The notes below the pieces were generated by a model. The model ran no database searches. It had not been told where the DNA came from and saw nothing but the letters and a program-made list of their open reading frames with translations. Both the position numbers and the translations under genes were made by a program. 53,824 nucleotides of DNA from Massiliimalia sp050943535 (GTDB lineage: Bacteria; Bacillota; Clostridia; Oscillospirales; Ruminococcaceae): assembly GCA_050943535.1 (NCBI GenBank), contig JBMNPJ010000014.1, positions 1 through 53,824 on the forward strand, read 5' to 3'. Shown here one piece after another: positions 32,290-41,176 of the stretch (position 1 is its first letter; the number at the start of each line of letters is the position of its first letter).

Positions 32290-32608
32290 TTGTTCATTTT
32301 CTTATGGAAGAAAATGAACCAAAAGACCATTCCTCAAACGCCGGAACGGCTTTGCAGGGGGAGTGGGAACGCCTGAAGGCTTTAACTCCCCCTACGCCGC
32401 AAAGCGCGGCTACCCCCTCATTGCCCTTTCCCAAAATATGAGGGAATATAAAGCTTTGTGGTTTCAGAAAACTTATTGGATAGTCAAACTGATAGAATAC
32501 GGGCGCAGCCTCTTCGGGTTCAGGGGTGTGAACCCCTGAAGAGCGAAGCGTTATTGCCCCACCGCAGGTGGTGCAACTTTTTCTTGTAATATACTTTATC
32601 GACAAGCT
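32290..32608. repeat. Structured intergenic repeat (mosaic copy; left boundary uncertain)
   Basis: The right end CTTTATCGACAAGCT (32594-32608) with TGCAACTTTTTCTTGTAATATA before it matches the left-type terminal repeat of the family, inverted. It contains TTCAGGGG-TGTGAA-CCCCTGAA near 32519-32540, TTCATTTTCTT / AAGAAAATGAA at 32293-32318 and GGGGGAGT...ACTCCCCC near 32359-32395. Much of the interior differs from the other copies. A hairpin CCCCTT / AAGGGG follows at 32610-32632. It sits between ppa and the MATE gene. Confidence 0.65.
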
Positions 32609-32730
32609 ACCCCTTTCTTTTCGGAGAAGGGGATTTACTATGCCTTAATTTGTCGGGGCAGCTTCTGCACAGTGGGATTTTTCATTGCGACGTGCTGTCT
32701 TAGCTGAAAAAAGATGGAGGGATGATCCTT

Positions 32731-34065
32731 ATGAAAACCGTGGAGCCAATGACAAGCGGTTCCATATGGAAGCGGATGACTTTTTTTGCACTGCCGATTT
32801 TTCTTGGAAATTTATTTCAGCAGATGTATAATACGGTAGACTCTTTGATTGTAGGGAATTTTCTGGGCAGCACTGCGCTGGCGGCGGTCAGCTCTTCCGG
32901 CAGTCTGATTTTTATGCTCATCGGTTTTTTAAGCGGAATTTCTTCTGGTGCCGGTGTCATCGTGGCACAGTATTTTGGTGCGGAAGATACCCAGAATTTG
33001 CGAAAGACTGTACATACAACTGTGGCGTTTGGACTGGTAGCCGGTGCTTTGATGACGGTGATTGGGGTATTATTTTCTCCTCAGATTTTAATCTGGATGG
33101 ATACGCCTCAAAGTGTTATGGAACAGTCTGTTACCTATTTGCGGATTTATTTTTCTGGTTCGCTGGGATTTGTCATGTACAATATTTTTGTGGGAATTTT
33201 GCAGGCGGTAGGAGACAGCCGGCATCCATTGTACTATTTGATGATATCCTCTGTGGTTAATTTGGTGCTGGATGTACTGTTTATTGAAGGGTTCCATGCA
33301 GGCGTGGGAAGTGCGGCATTGGCTACTGTCATTTCTCAGGTTGTCAGCGCTTTGCTGTGCTTGATTCAGCTGATGAGAAGTAAGGAAAGTTACCGTCTGG
33401 AAATAAAGAAAATTGGATTTGATCTGAAAATTCTGGTGAAAATTATTCGGATCGGTCTTCCATCCGGTGTGCAGAATTCTATTATTGCCTTTGCCAATGT
33501 GATTGTACAGTCAGATGTCAATGCCTTCGGAGAAATGGCTATGGCCGGATATGGCGCTTATACCAAGGTAGAGGGCTTCGGGTTTTTGCCCATCAACAGC
33601 TTTACGCTGGCACTGACTACCTTTGTAGGGCAAAATCTTGGCGCCAATCAGTACGAAAGAACGCAAAAGGGCGCCAAGTTTGGAATTTTAGCGGCGGTGA
33701 TTCTGGCGGAAATGATTGGAGTAGTAGTATTTATTTTCGCTCCGCAGATGATTGCCGCCTTTGACGCTACACCGGAAGTAATTCAGTTTGGAGTGGAAAA
33801 AGCACGGACAGCGGCGCTGTTTTATTGTTTGCTGGCCTATTCCCATTCCATTGCTGCTGTGTTCCGGGGAGCAGGAAAGGCTATGGTTCCCATGGTGGTC
33901 ATGATGATGTTCTGGTGTGTGGTGCGAGTAACTTTTTTGACCATTACCGTTCCTTTGACCAACAGCATTCAAATGGTGTATTGGGTTTATCCTTTGACCT
34001 GGTTTTTAAGTTCTGTAGTATTTTATCTTTATTATAAAAAAGCAAACTGGATGAATCGTTGTTAA
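32731..34065 (+). CDS. MATE-family multidrug/solute efflux transporter
   Basis: 444 residues, about 12 transmembrane helices. Landmarks: FFALPIFLGNLFQQMYNTVD, IVGNFLGSTALAAVSSSGSL and GLPSGVQNSIIAFANVIVQS, in the two-fold pattern of MATE proteins. ATG 32731 has GGAGG ten bases upstream. It exports organic cations or metabolites using a sodium or proton gradient. Confidence 0.92.
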   Translation: MKTVEPMTSGSIWKRMTFFALPIFLGNLFQQMYNTVDSLIVGNFLGSTALAAVSSSGSLIFMLIGFLSGISSGAGVIVAQYFGAEDTQNLRKTVHTTVAFGLVAGALMTVIGVLFSPQILIWMDTPQSVMEQSVTYLRIYFSGSLGFVMYNIFVGILQAVGDSRHPLYYLMISSVVNLVLDVLFIEGFHAGVGSAALATVISQVVSALLCLIQLMRSKESYRLEIKKIGFDLKILVKIIRIGLPSGVQNSIIAFANVIVQSDVNAFGEMAMAGYGAYTKVEGFGFLPINSFTLALTTFVGQNLGANQYERTQKGAKFGILAAVILAEMIGVVVFIFAPQMIAAFDATPEVIQFGVEKARTAALFYCLLAYSHSIAAVFRGAGKAMVPMVVMMMFWCVVRVTFLTITVPLTNSIQMVYWVYPLTWFLSSVVFYLYYKKANWMNRC

Positions 34066-34075
34066 ATCAGTTAAG

Positions 34076-34118
34076 AAAAGACCCCCGCAAATCTTTTTGA
34101 GATTTGCGGGGGTCTTTT
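34076..34118. terminator. Bidirectional terminator between the MATE and aroD genes
   Basis: AAAAGACCCCCGCAAATCT / AGATTTGCGGGGGTCTTTT, a near-perfect 19-bp stem serving convergent genes. Confidence 0.92.
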
Positions 34119-34137
34119 CTTGATCTACAGATATACT

Positions 34138-34917
34138 TTACGATACCGAAGGCGCAGAGTTCAGCGTCTGATGAAGTTCTTTTAACATGTTGTCCAGTCG
34201 GTCAGCCGGAATTTGACCGGGTGCAGAGGATTGTTCTGCTGCTCCAAAGGTCAGAACAGACCCAAACACTTCTCCGCAGATTCGGCTGATAGTTCCCAGT
34301 TTCCCCATAGAAATGGTAATAATAGGGCAGTCCAGCTGACTTGATAAGATTTCTGTTGCGGACAGTAGGGTGAGCACATCCTGCCGGGATTGAGGCATTA
34401 CTGCGATTTTTGGGATGTCCCCGCCTAATCGGCGCATGGAGTGCATACGCTGTACAATTTCTGCTTCAGATGGGGTTTTCTCAAAATCGTGGTTGGAAAT
34501 TACCGAAACCACGTTGTGCTCCCTTGCCAGAGTAGTCAGACGTGTTACCATGTCTTCGCCGGAAAAAAGCTGAATATCCACCATGTCAATCAGTCCAGAA
34601 CAGATAGCTGTGGTCAGCAGTGATTCATAATCGTTGCTAGTCAGCTCTTTCTCTCCCCCTTCTGATCGGGTACGGAAAGTAAAGAGAACAGGCAGTTCAC
34701 CGGCTACCTGGCGAAGTGCTTTTAAGGCATCTAAAACCTGTTGGTGATTGTCAGTTTGGCTAAACCAGTCCACCCGCCATTCTAAAAGATCTACAGGATA
34801 TTGGCGAATGACAGTTACCTGCTGGAGAATCTCCGTAAGATCGGCACCCATTACCGGGATACAGATTTTTGGCTGTCCAATTCCAAACGCTAGATTTTTT
34901 ACATAGATTGGTGTCAT
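34138..34917 (-). CDS. aroD: 3-dehydroquinate dehydratase, type I
   Basis: 259 residues from ATG 34917; a longer frame to 35007 overlaps cls. The type I pattern is present: DLLEWRVDWF near 43-52, SNHDFEKTP with catalytic His143, and IPKIAVMP with the Schiff-base Lys170. It converts 3-dehydroquinate to 3-dehydroshikimate. It sits 20 bp after cls, so it is probably co-transcribed. The pairing with cls is unexpected. Confidence 0.93.
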   Translation of the reverse strand: MTPIYVKNLAFGIGQPKICIPVMGADLTEILQQVTVIRQYPVDLLEWRVDWFSQTDNHQQVLDALKALRQVAGELPVLFTFRTRSEGGEKELTSNDYESLLTTAICSGLIDMVDIQLFSGEDMVTRLTTLAREHNVVSVISNHDFEKTPSEAEIVQRMHSMRRLGGDIPKIAVMPQSRQDVLTLLSATEILSSQLDCPIITISMGKLGTISRICGEVFGSVLTFGAAEQSSAPGQIPADRLDNMLKELHQTLNSAPSVS

Positions 34918-34937
34918 AAGGGAAACCTCTTTCCTGT

Positions 34938-36467
34938 TTACATAAGGGGAGCAAATGCCCGGAGAATGGAGCGCACAAATCGGCGGTACCAGCGGATGCG
35001 CCGGCATTTTTCCAATGTGATTTCTTCGCAGACTGTGAGGGTTTTTTCAAAATCATTTTTTACATCCAGCACAACTTTGCTGTGGTACAGCCAGGCACCG
35101 CACTCAAAGTGAAGGTATAGACTGCGGTAATCCAGATTAATACTGCCTACCGTAGCGTATTCATCGTCTGCAACAAAGGTTTTTGCATGAATAAAGCCAG
35201 GGGTGTACTCGTAAATTTTAACGCCGCTTTCTACCAATGGCTCGTAATAGGCTCGAGTGACAGCATGTACAAACCATTTATCTGCAATATGAGGGGTGAT
35301 AATGCGCACGTCGATTCCCGATTTTGCCGCATTGTTTAAAGCTGTCATCATTTCGTTGTCAATAATCAGATAAGGGGTGGTGATGTAAACATAACGTTTG
35401 CATCGGTTAATCAGGTTTAAATATACTGTTTCACCCACAGGTTCGTGATCTAAGGGGTTGTCCGTATAAGGCTGAATATATCCGTCTGTTTCATCGGGCG
35501 GGGGAAGGGTAGGAGCGAATTTTGTAAAATCTTCCTCCACATTGTTCAGGTAATCCCACATGGAGAGAAACATCACTGTAAAGCTCCAGACAGCCTCGCC
35601 TTTTATCATCAAAGAAGAATCCTTCCAATGGCCGTGCTTTTCGTAGGCGTTAATGTATTCGTCAGCCAGATTGATTCCTCCGGTAAAGGCGGTGTTTCCG
35701 TCGATGACCACAATTTTTCGGTGATCCCGGTTGTTGAGTCGGGCGGACATGATGGGGATAAACGGGTTAAATACACAGCACTGAATGCCATAAGACCGAA
35801 GCTTTTTATGATATTGATAGGGAAGTGTCATTGCACAACCCAGGTCATCATAGATTACCCGTACATCCACACCTTGAGAAACCTTTTCTTTGAGAATGTC
35901 CAGAATGCTGTTCCACATAATTCCTTCTTCCAGAATAAAATATTCCAGAAAAATAAAATGCTGTGCTTTTTGCAGTTCTTCTAAAAGATAGGAAAACTTA
36001 ATCTCTCCTAAAGGCAGATAGGTGGCAGAAGCATTGTGATAGGGGGGAGAATAGGCATAGTTTTGAATATAGGCGGACTGCAGCGCCGCATCCGGGCTGT
36101 CCGCATGAATTTCGTCTAAAATGTCGTTGTTGATATCCCGGTATTCCGCAATCTTTTGTGCCATACGGTCCATCTTTCGGCGGGTATACTTTCCGGTTTT
36201 GTTGCCGCCGAACAAAAGATAAAACATGCCGCCGAAAATGGGCAGTAAAAGAATCGGAACGATCCACGCAATTTTGTATCCGGGATTGGATTTATCGTTA
36301 ATAATATATAACACTACCATCAGACTGAGAAATTCACAGATTGCGTAAAAGTACACAAAGGAGTGCTGAAATTTGACCATGGCTACTACCAAAATCAGAA
36401 TCTGCACAAAAATCATCAGTCCGACCAGAACTACCCGGTGAAACAGAAACTGGATTAATTTTTTCAT
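34938..36467 (-). CDS. cls: Cardiolipin synthase
   Basis: 509 residues. Two N-terminal transmembrane helices (VVLVGLMIFVQILILVVAMV and FYAICEFLSLMVVLYII), then two phospholipase-D HKD motifs: HRKIVVIDGNTAFTGG and HAKTFVADDEYATVGS. It condenses two phosphatidylglycerols to cardiolipin at the membrane. The promoter lies at 36573-36601. Confidence 0.95.
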   Translation of the reverse strand: MKKLIQFLFHRVVLVGLMIFVQILILVVAMVKFQHSFVYFYAICEFLSLMVVLYIINDKSNPGYKIAWIVPILLLPIFGGMFYLLFGGNKTGKYTRRKMDRMAQKIAEYRDINNDILDEIHADSPDAALQSAYIQNYAYSPPYHNASATYLPLGEIKFSYLLEELQKAQHFIFLEYFILEEGIMWNSILDILKEKVSQGVDVRVIYDDLGCAMTLPYQYHKKLRSYGIQCCVFNPFIPIMSARLNNRDHRKIVVIDGNTAFTGGINLADEYINAYEKHGHWKDSSLMIKGEAVWSFTVMFLSMWDYLNNVEEDFTKFAPTLPPPDETDGYIQPYTDNPLDHEPVGETVYLNLINRCKRYVYITTPYLIIDNEMMTALNNAAKSGIDVRIITPHIADKWFVHAVTRAYYEPLVESGVKIYEYTPGFIHAKTFVADDEYATVGSINLDYRSLYLHFECGAWLYHSKVVLDVKNDFEKTLTVCEEITLEKCRRIRWYRRFVRSILRAFAPLM

Positions 36468-36572
36468 AGGTGTCCCTTTCTGTCCTGTATCAAGGACGTT
36501 TTGGAAATCAGTAACAGCTTTTTGTAAAAGCTGAAAAATCTGTAAACCGGCTTACTTCCCGGTATTTTACTT

Positions 36573-36601
36573 ATTGTAGCACACTCACAGTAATTCTGCA
36601 A
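36573..36601 (-). promoter_or_regulatory. Promoter of cls
   Basis: Minus strand TTGCAG (CTGCAA 36596-36601), 17 bp, TACAAT (ATTGTA 36573-36578), with TGC extension before the -10. Confidence 0.65.
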
Positions 36602-36653
36602 TGCAGCGCAGGGAAAAGTTTTTCCTACATGACTGTTCAGAATTTCTTGTAAT

Positions 36654-36682
36654 TTGACAAAGGAGAAGCATCATGCTATAAT
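36654..36682 (+). promoter_or_regulatory. Promoter of the mntP riboswitch transcript
   Basis: TTGACA 36654-36659, 17-bp spacer, TATAAT 36677-36682: a consensus SigA promoter about 30 bp before the riboswitch. Confidence 0.85.
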
Positions 36683-36710
36683 AAATCAAAAATAAAACCC
36701 GTTTTTGATT

Positions 36711-36835
36711 CATGAGGGAGTAGTTTGCGCTTTTGAAAGCGTGATGAGTCAACATTCTGGCAAAGTGATTTGCCTGGCTTATCTTAAAAAACGAGACTTA
36801 TGGACAGCTGTTTGGCTGCCCATAAGTCTTTTTTT
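36711..36835 (+). promoter_or_regulatory. yybP-ykoY (manganese) riboswitch with terminator
   Basis: GAGGGAGTAG ... GTGATGAGTCAACATTCTGGCA ... TGCCTGGC ... ACGAGAC is the conserved yybP-ykoY pattern (landmarks only). The terminator stem GACTTATGG / CCATAAGTC occupies 36795-36828, with T7 to 36835. Mn2+ binding should favour read-through into the Mn exporter gene mntP. Confidence 0.94.
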
Positions 36836-36891
36836 ATGCTTTGTAAAGATGCTTTTTCAAAGAATGAGGATGGGGAAATGGAGGAAGTTTC

Positions 36892-37440
36892 ATGGGAATG
36901 CTGGAAGTTGTTTTGATTGGGGTAGGGCTGAGCATGGATGCCTTTGCGGTAACCGTGTCCAATTCCATGTGCTGCAAAGATTTAAACAAAAAAAATGCCA
37001 TGTCTATGCCGCTGATGTTTGGGTTGTTTCAGGGACTGATGCCTGTACTGGGATATTTTTTGGGCAGTTTGTTTGCCACCTTTATTGACCGGTATGCGGG
37101 AATTATTACCCTGCTGGTACTGGGCTTTATTGGAGGAAACATGGTTCGGGAATCCTTTGGGGAAGAGGAAGAATGTAAGCTCAAAACCCTGAGCCTGCCC
37201 ACGCTGCTGTTGCAGGCAGTTGCCACCAGTATTGATGCCTTTGCGGTAGGGGTCAGCTTTTGTGCTTTAAAAGCACCGATTTTTTCTTCTGCTGGTATCA
37301 TTGCAGTAACCACCTTTGTCTGTTCCACCATTGCGGTGATTGTAGGCAAAAAATGCGGAGAGTTTTTGGGAAAACGGGCAGAACTATGCGGAGGGCTGAT
37401 TCTGATTTTCATTGGCATCAAGGCAATTCTTCCCTGGTAA
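36892..37440 (+). CDS. mntP: Manganese efflux pump MntP
   Basis: 182 residues, six transmembrane helices in two inverted halves. Landmarks: GVGLSMDAFAVTVSN and ATSIDAFAVGVSF (the paired Asp-containing MDAFAV/IDAFAVG motifs that bind metal). GGAGGAAG lies before the ATG. The upstream manganese riboswitch agrees with the function. Confidence 0.95.
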   Translation: MGMLEVVLIGVGLSMDAFAVTVSNSMCCKDLNKKNAMSMPLMFGLFQGLMPVLGYFLGSLFATFIDRYAGIITLLVLGFIGGNMVRESFGEEEECKLKTLSLPTLLLQAVATSIDAFAVGVSFCALKAPIFSSAGIIAVTTFVCSTIAVIVGKKCGEFLGKRAELCGGLILIFIGIKAILPW

Positions 37441-37482
37441 TCTGTGTTTTCTGAGTAAGGAAAAAATTTAGTGATAAACGAA

Positions 37483-37514
37483 AGAGGGTTTCCCTTATGA
37501 ATGGGAGACCCTCT
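37483..37514. terminator. Terminator between the mntP and flippase genes
   Basis: AGAGGGTTTCCC / GGGAGACCCTCT followed by TCTTTTTC; it overlaps the 3' end of the convergent flippase gene. Confidence 0.8.
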
Positions 37515-38916
37515 TCTTTTTCTTTTGCAAGAAAGATAAAAATTTTTGAAGGTTCTGCATAATCTGCCGCAGATTCAGCAGAGTCATCAGCAAAAAGATT
37601 CCTAACTGCATCCAGATCCAATGCTTGGGTTCCTGTACCATGAGATAGCATTGAATAAACAGCAAAGTCAGGTTAGCAGTAAACAGCGGAATATTCCATC
37701 GAATAGGGATCATGGATTGACTGTGAATTGCCCGGATCAAAAAGATGGCGAAATAGCTGAAAAAGGTGGCAAAAGCCGCCCCGTTGGCACCAAATGGAGG
37801 AATCAGCAGAATATTCAGTACAATATTCAGAACAGCGCCGATCACCGTGGTGAAAAAGATCATGCCGCTTTTTTTCTCTGCCATATAGATGCTGCCTAAG
37901 AAAGATACAAAACAGGAAAAGGTGGTGGCCAGAATCAATAAAGGCACATATTTCCAGGAAGTGTAATAACTGTCAGCGACTAAAATTTGGGTCAGCAGCT
38001 TGCTGGAAAGAATTAATACGCTGGACGCCAAAAAGACAATGGTCTGGTAGGCGTTGCAGACTTTGGAAAAAAAGCGCTGCCGCTCCAAAGGAGAAGTGGT
38101 TTCAAAAGCAGATACCTGCCAGGCATCCATAAAAATGCCGGAGATCAGCACAACGATGGAAGGAACTTTGTAAGCTACACTGTACAGCCCGTTGACTTGG
38201 TCGCTGATCATAGCTCGTACCAGATACCGGTCAGAAACATTGATGATCCACCAGGAAACGGTGGTGGGGATCATGGGGATGGCATAGCGGATCATGGCAG
38301 AAGCAGTGGTGCTGCGAATTCGAGAGAATTTGGTATATCGCCAGAGTTTTCCGGCTACAATTAAAATAATACTGGTAATCAGGTCGGAACAAATGGTGGC
38401 CAGAAGATATCCTCCTACCCCTAGGTGGAAAACTACCAAAAACAAAATGGTAAACAATAAAGTGAACAGGGTGCTGAGTACACCGTCTAACGCAAATAGC
38501 TTTAAGTTTCCGTTGGCTCGGGTAAACTGATTGCACAAAAGCTTGAAAGAGGACAAAATAATAAAGGTAAACAGCAATACAGAATAGCCGGAAATAAAAT
38601 CTATTTTAGACAGAAAAGGCATGATGATGGTTAAAACAATGGTACCCAACAGCAGAGAATAAATTCCTGTAGAGAATACGTCACTTTGACGATGACGGCG
38701 GTCCATGCCAAACCGAATAATGGAATTAGAGATTCCCAGTGTCACAAAGGGAATTAATAGATTGGCAGTTTGAATTAAGGTATCTCCAATACTGAATTCA
38801 GTGGATGTCATCGCATTGGTATAAATAGGCACCAAGAAAAAAACCAGCAGTTTCGAGCTGAATGTGCCGATGGTAAAGATCAGAGTATTTTGAGCAAGCT
38901 TTTGATAACGATCCAA
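37495..38916 (-). CDS. Polysaccharide flippase (Wzx/RfbX-type)
   Basis: 473 residues with about 12-14 hydrophobic helices, belonging to the MVF/MATE-related polysaccharide export fold (landmarks: LIFTIGTFSSKLLVFFLVPI, IIRFGMDRRHRQ, NVSDRYLVRAMI). TTG start at 38916 supported by GGAGGAGC eight bases upstream. It probably flips a lipid-linked glycan across the membrane. No glycosyltransferase genes are adjacent. Confidence 0.85.
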   Translation of the reverse strand: MDRYQKLAQNTLIFTIGTFSSKLLVFFLVPIYTNAMTSTEFSIGDTLIQTANLLIPFVTLGISNSIIRFGMDRRHRQSDVFSTGIYSLLLGTIVLTIIMPFLSKIDFISGYSVLLFTFIILSSFKLLCNQFTRANGNLKLFALDGVLSTLFTLLFTILFLVVFHLGVGGYLLATICSDLITSIILIVAGKLWRYTKFSRIRSTTASAMIRYAIPMIPTTVSWWIINVSDRYLVRAMISDQVNGLYSVAYKVPSIVVLISGIFMDAWQVSAFETTSPLERQRFFSKVCNAYQTIVFLASSVLILSSKLLTQILVADSYYTSWKYVPLLILATTFSCFVSFLGSIYMAEKKSGMIFFTTVIGAVLNIVLNILLIPPFGANGAAFATFFSYFAIFLIRAIHSQSMIPIRWNIPLFTANLTLLFIQCYLMVQEPKHWIWMQLGIFLLMTLLNLRQIMQNLQKFLSFLQKKKKRVSHS

Positions 38917-39263
38917 GAAAGGCTCCTCCTTTTCCCGGTAGCAAAGATTCTAAAACAATAGTGCATTTATCTTATCAGGAAAAAATGACTGGTGAAAAAC
39001 CCCTGTATTTCAAAATTGTAAATTTTTCTAAAGAAAAAAAGGAAAAACAGGGAAAGAAAAAGAGATTTCGCAAAAAACCCAGAAACAATCTGCTTTTTGC
39101 ACTGATTGGGAAACGGTGATGAAAAATTATAAAAAAATAAAGATAGTTTGTAACAAGGAATGAAATATTTCGGAAAGGGATTTTCATTTTTGTCGGAATA
39201 TGGTATACTGATTTTTAAAGTATATTCCGGTTCTGGAAATCGGGAAAACCAGGAGCTAATGTG
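38917..39263. other. Intergenic region before tmk
   Basis: 347 bp, AT-rich. An extended -10 TGGTATACT at 39201-39209 probably drives the tmk operon. No repeat copy, ORF or stable hairpin is seen in the rest. Confidence 0.4.
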
Positions 39264-39941
39264 ATGAAGGGAAAACTGATTGTAGTAGACGGTTTGGATG
39301 GCAGCGGAAAATCCACCCAGACGCAGCTTTTATTTGAGGCTTTGCAAAAAGAATATGGGCAGGTATCTTTATTGTCCTATCCGGACTATAAAAACCCGTC
39401 TTCAGCGCTGGTACGGATGTATTTGAATGGAGAATTTTCCAGCAATGCCGATGACGTCAACGCCTATGCGGCATCCAGTTTTTATGCGGTGGACCGCTAT
39501 GCCAGCTATATGAAGGAATGGAAACACCAGTATGAAAACGGGGGAATTATGATTGCTACCCGGTATGTCAGTTCCAATGCCATTCACCAGATGGTAAAAC
39601 TGCCTCGGCAGGAATGGGACGGCTTTTTGGATTGGCTGGAAGATTTTGAATATGACAAATTGGGACTGCCCCGTCCGGATCAGGTGATTTTTCTCAAAAT
39701 GTCCCGCAAGGTGGCAAATGAGCTGATTTTATCCCGGTATCAAGGGGATGTGTCCAAACGGGATATTCATGAAAACAATATGAAATATTTGGAACAATGT
39801 ATGGAATCCGCACAGTATGCGGCGCAAAAAAAAGGCTGGAGCGTGATCTCCTGCTGTGATGGACAGGCCCCTTATCCGGTAGAACAAATTGCAAAACAGG
39901 TGCTGCAGCAAGCAAAACAGGTGCTGGATCAGACAAAATAA
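39264..39941 (+). CDS. tmk: Thymidylate kinase-like protein
   Basis: 225 residues. P-loop DGLDGSGKSTQTQLL at residues about 9-18, DRYASY, then IATRYVSSNAIHQ (the DRY/ATRY regions) and PDQVIFLKMS. Divergent from classical Tmk around the LID region, but close to the dTMP kinase family. The ATG at 39264 has AGGAG eight bases upstream. It makes dTDP from dTMP. Confidence 0.85.
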   Translation: MKGKLIVVDGLDGSGKSTQTQLLFEALQKEYGQVSLLSYPDYKNPSSALVRMYLNGEFSSNADDVNAYAASSFYAVDRYASYMKEWKHQYENGGIMIATRYVSSNAIHQMVKLPRQEWDGFLDWLEDFEYDKLGLPRPDQVIFLKMSRKVANELILSRYQGDVSKRDIHENNMKYLEQCMESAQYAAQKKGWSVISCCDGQAPYPVEQIAKQVLQQAKQVLDQTK

Positions 39942-39989
39942 AAATAAAGAATTCGTTCAAAGGACATTTGTAAAAAAGAAAGGATGAGC

Positions 39990-40538
39990 ATGATGGTATA
40001 TTTGTTTTTAGCAGATGGTTTTGAAGAAATTGAAGCATTGACACCCGTCGATTATTTGCGTCGGTGTAAAATTGAGGTGCAGACCGTGTCTGTAAAACCG
40101 GAAAAAACAGTGACAGGAAGTCATGGAATTCCGGTAACTGCTGATATTACCATCGATCAGGTGGATCGGGAAAAAATTCAGGCAGTCATTTTGCCAGGCG
40201 GTATGCCGGGAACTTTAAACCTGGAACAGTGTGAACCGTTGCAGCAGCTGATTGATTTTTGTGCAGAACAGGGTAAACTCCTGGGCGCAATTTGTGCGGC
40301 TCCGTCTATTTTAGGACACAAAGGACTGCTGAGCGGCAAAAAAGCCACCTGTTATACCGGATTTGAAACCGCTTTAACAGGCGCAGAATACACTGGCGCT
40401 CCTGTGGAACGGGATGGAAATATGATTACTGCACGGGGAGCTGGAGTAGCAGGACAGTTTGCTTTTGCTCTGGCAGAAGCTTTGGTAGGAAAAGAGGCAG
40501 TGAAAGCGCTGAAGGCAGGCATTTTATGGGAGGAATGA
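39990..40538 (+). CDS. DJ-1/PfpI-family protein
   Basis: 182 residues. Landmarks: VYLFLADGFEEIEALTPVDY (Glu of the DJ-1 active site), VILPGGMPGTLNL and the nucleophile elbow LGAICAAPSIL with the reactive Cys. DJ-1 family proteins act in glyoxal or oxidative-stress responses; exact activity cannot be read. It overlaps the next gene by 13 bp. Confidence 0.9.
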   Translation: MMVYLFLADGFEEIEALTPVDYLRRCKIEVQTVSVKPEKTVTGSHGIPVTADITIDQVDREKIQAVILPGGMPGTLNLEQCEPLQQLIDFCAEQGKLLGAICAAPSILGHKGLLSGKKATCYTGFETALTGAEYTGAPVERDGNMITARGAGVAGQFAFALAEALVGKEAVKALKAGILWEE

Positions 40539-41155
40539 TCACCGATATTCGCCAGTATAAAAAAGAGCTGCGTCTTCATTACCGCACTTTGCGCAAGGAA
40601 ATGTCCCCTCAGGAAAAGAGAGAGAAGGATGATGGGATTTTTCGCAGACTGGTGGATTCTCCAGATGTAAAAAATGCCGGGACAATTCTTTGTTTTGTTT
40701 CTACCTTGATTGAGATTGATACCCACCGTTTGATTTACTATGCTTTGCGCCACGGGAAAAAAGTGGCGGTGCCCCGGTGCTTGGACGACAAAGGCAGTAT
40801 GGCGTTTTTTGTCATTCGCTCTATGGCAGATTTGGAACGGGGAGCATTTCAGCTTTTGGAACCTTCTTTACAGCGGTGTCCCAAATTGACTGATTTTCGC
40901 CGGAGTGTATGCATTGTTCCAGGCTTTTCTTTTGACGATCAGGGATTTCGTCTGGGATACGGAAAAGGGTATTACGACCGGTTTTTGTCCCGCTATCCTG
41001 GGGTAAAGATTGGGATTTGCTATGAAAATTGTATTGCCGAAAAGCTGCCTCACGGACGTTATGATGTACCAGTGGATTATTTGATTACAGAACAGCATGT
41101 TCGGACGATCAAGCCTAGCCGTACCAGAACCGGATTTGTACGGCGGAACAGATAA
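40526..41155 (+). CDS. 5-formyltetrahydrofolate cyclo-ligase
   Basis: 209 residues. Landmarks: KELRLHYRTLRKEMSPQEK, VAVPRCLDDKGSMAFF, then VPGFSFDDQGFRLGYGKGYYDRFL, the family signature binding ATP and substrate. It converts 5-formyl-THF to methenyl-THF. The start is 40526 or 40535, overlapping the DJ-1-like gene. Confidence 0.93.
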   Translation: MGGMITDIRQYKKELRLHYRTLRKEMSPQEKREKDDGIFRRLVDSPDVKNAGTILCFVSTLIEIDTHRLIYYALRHGKKVAVPRCLDDKGSMAFFVIRSMADLERGAFQLLEPSLQRCPKLTDFRRSVCIVPGFSFDDQGFRLGYGKGYYDRFLSRYPGVKIGICYENCIAEKLPHGRYDVPVDYLITEQHVRTIKPSRTRTGFVRRNR

Positions 41156-41176
41156 TAAAAAATGGAGGATGTGCTG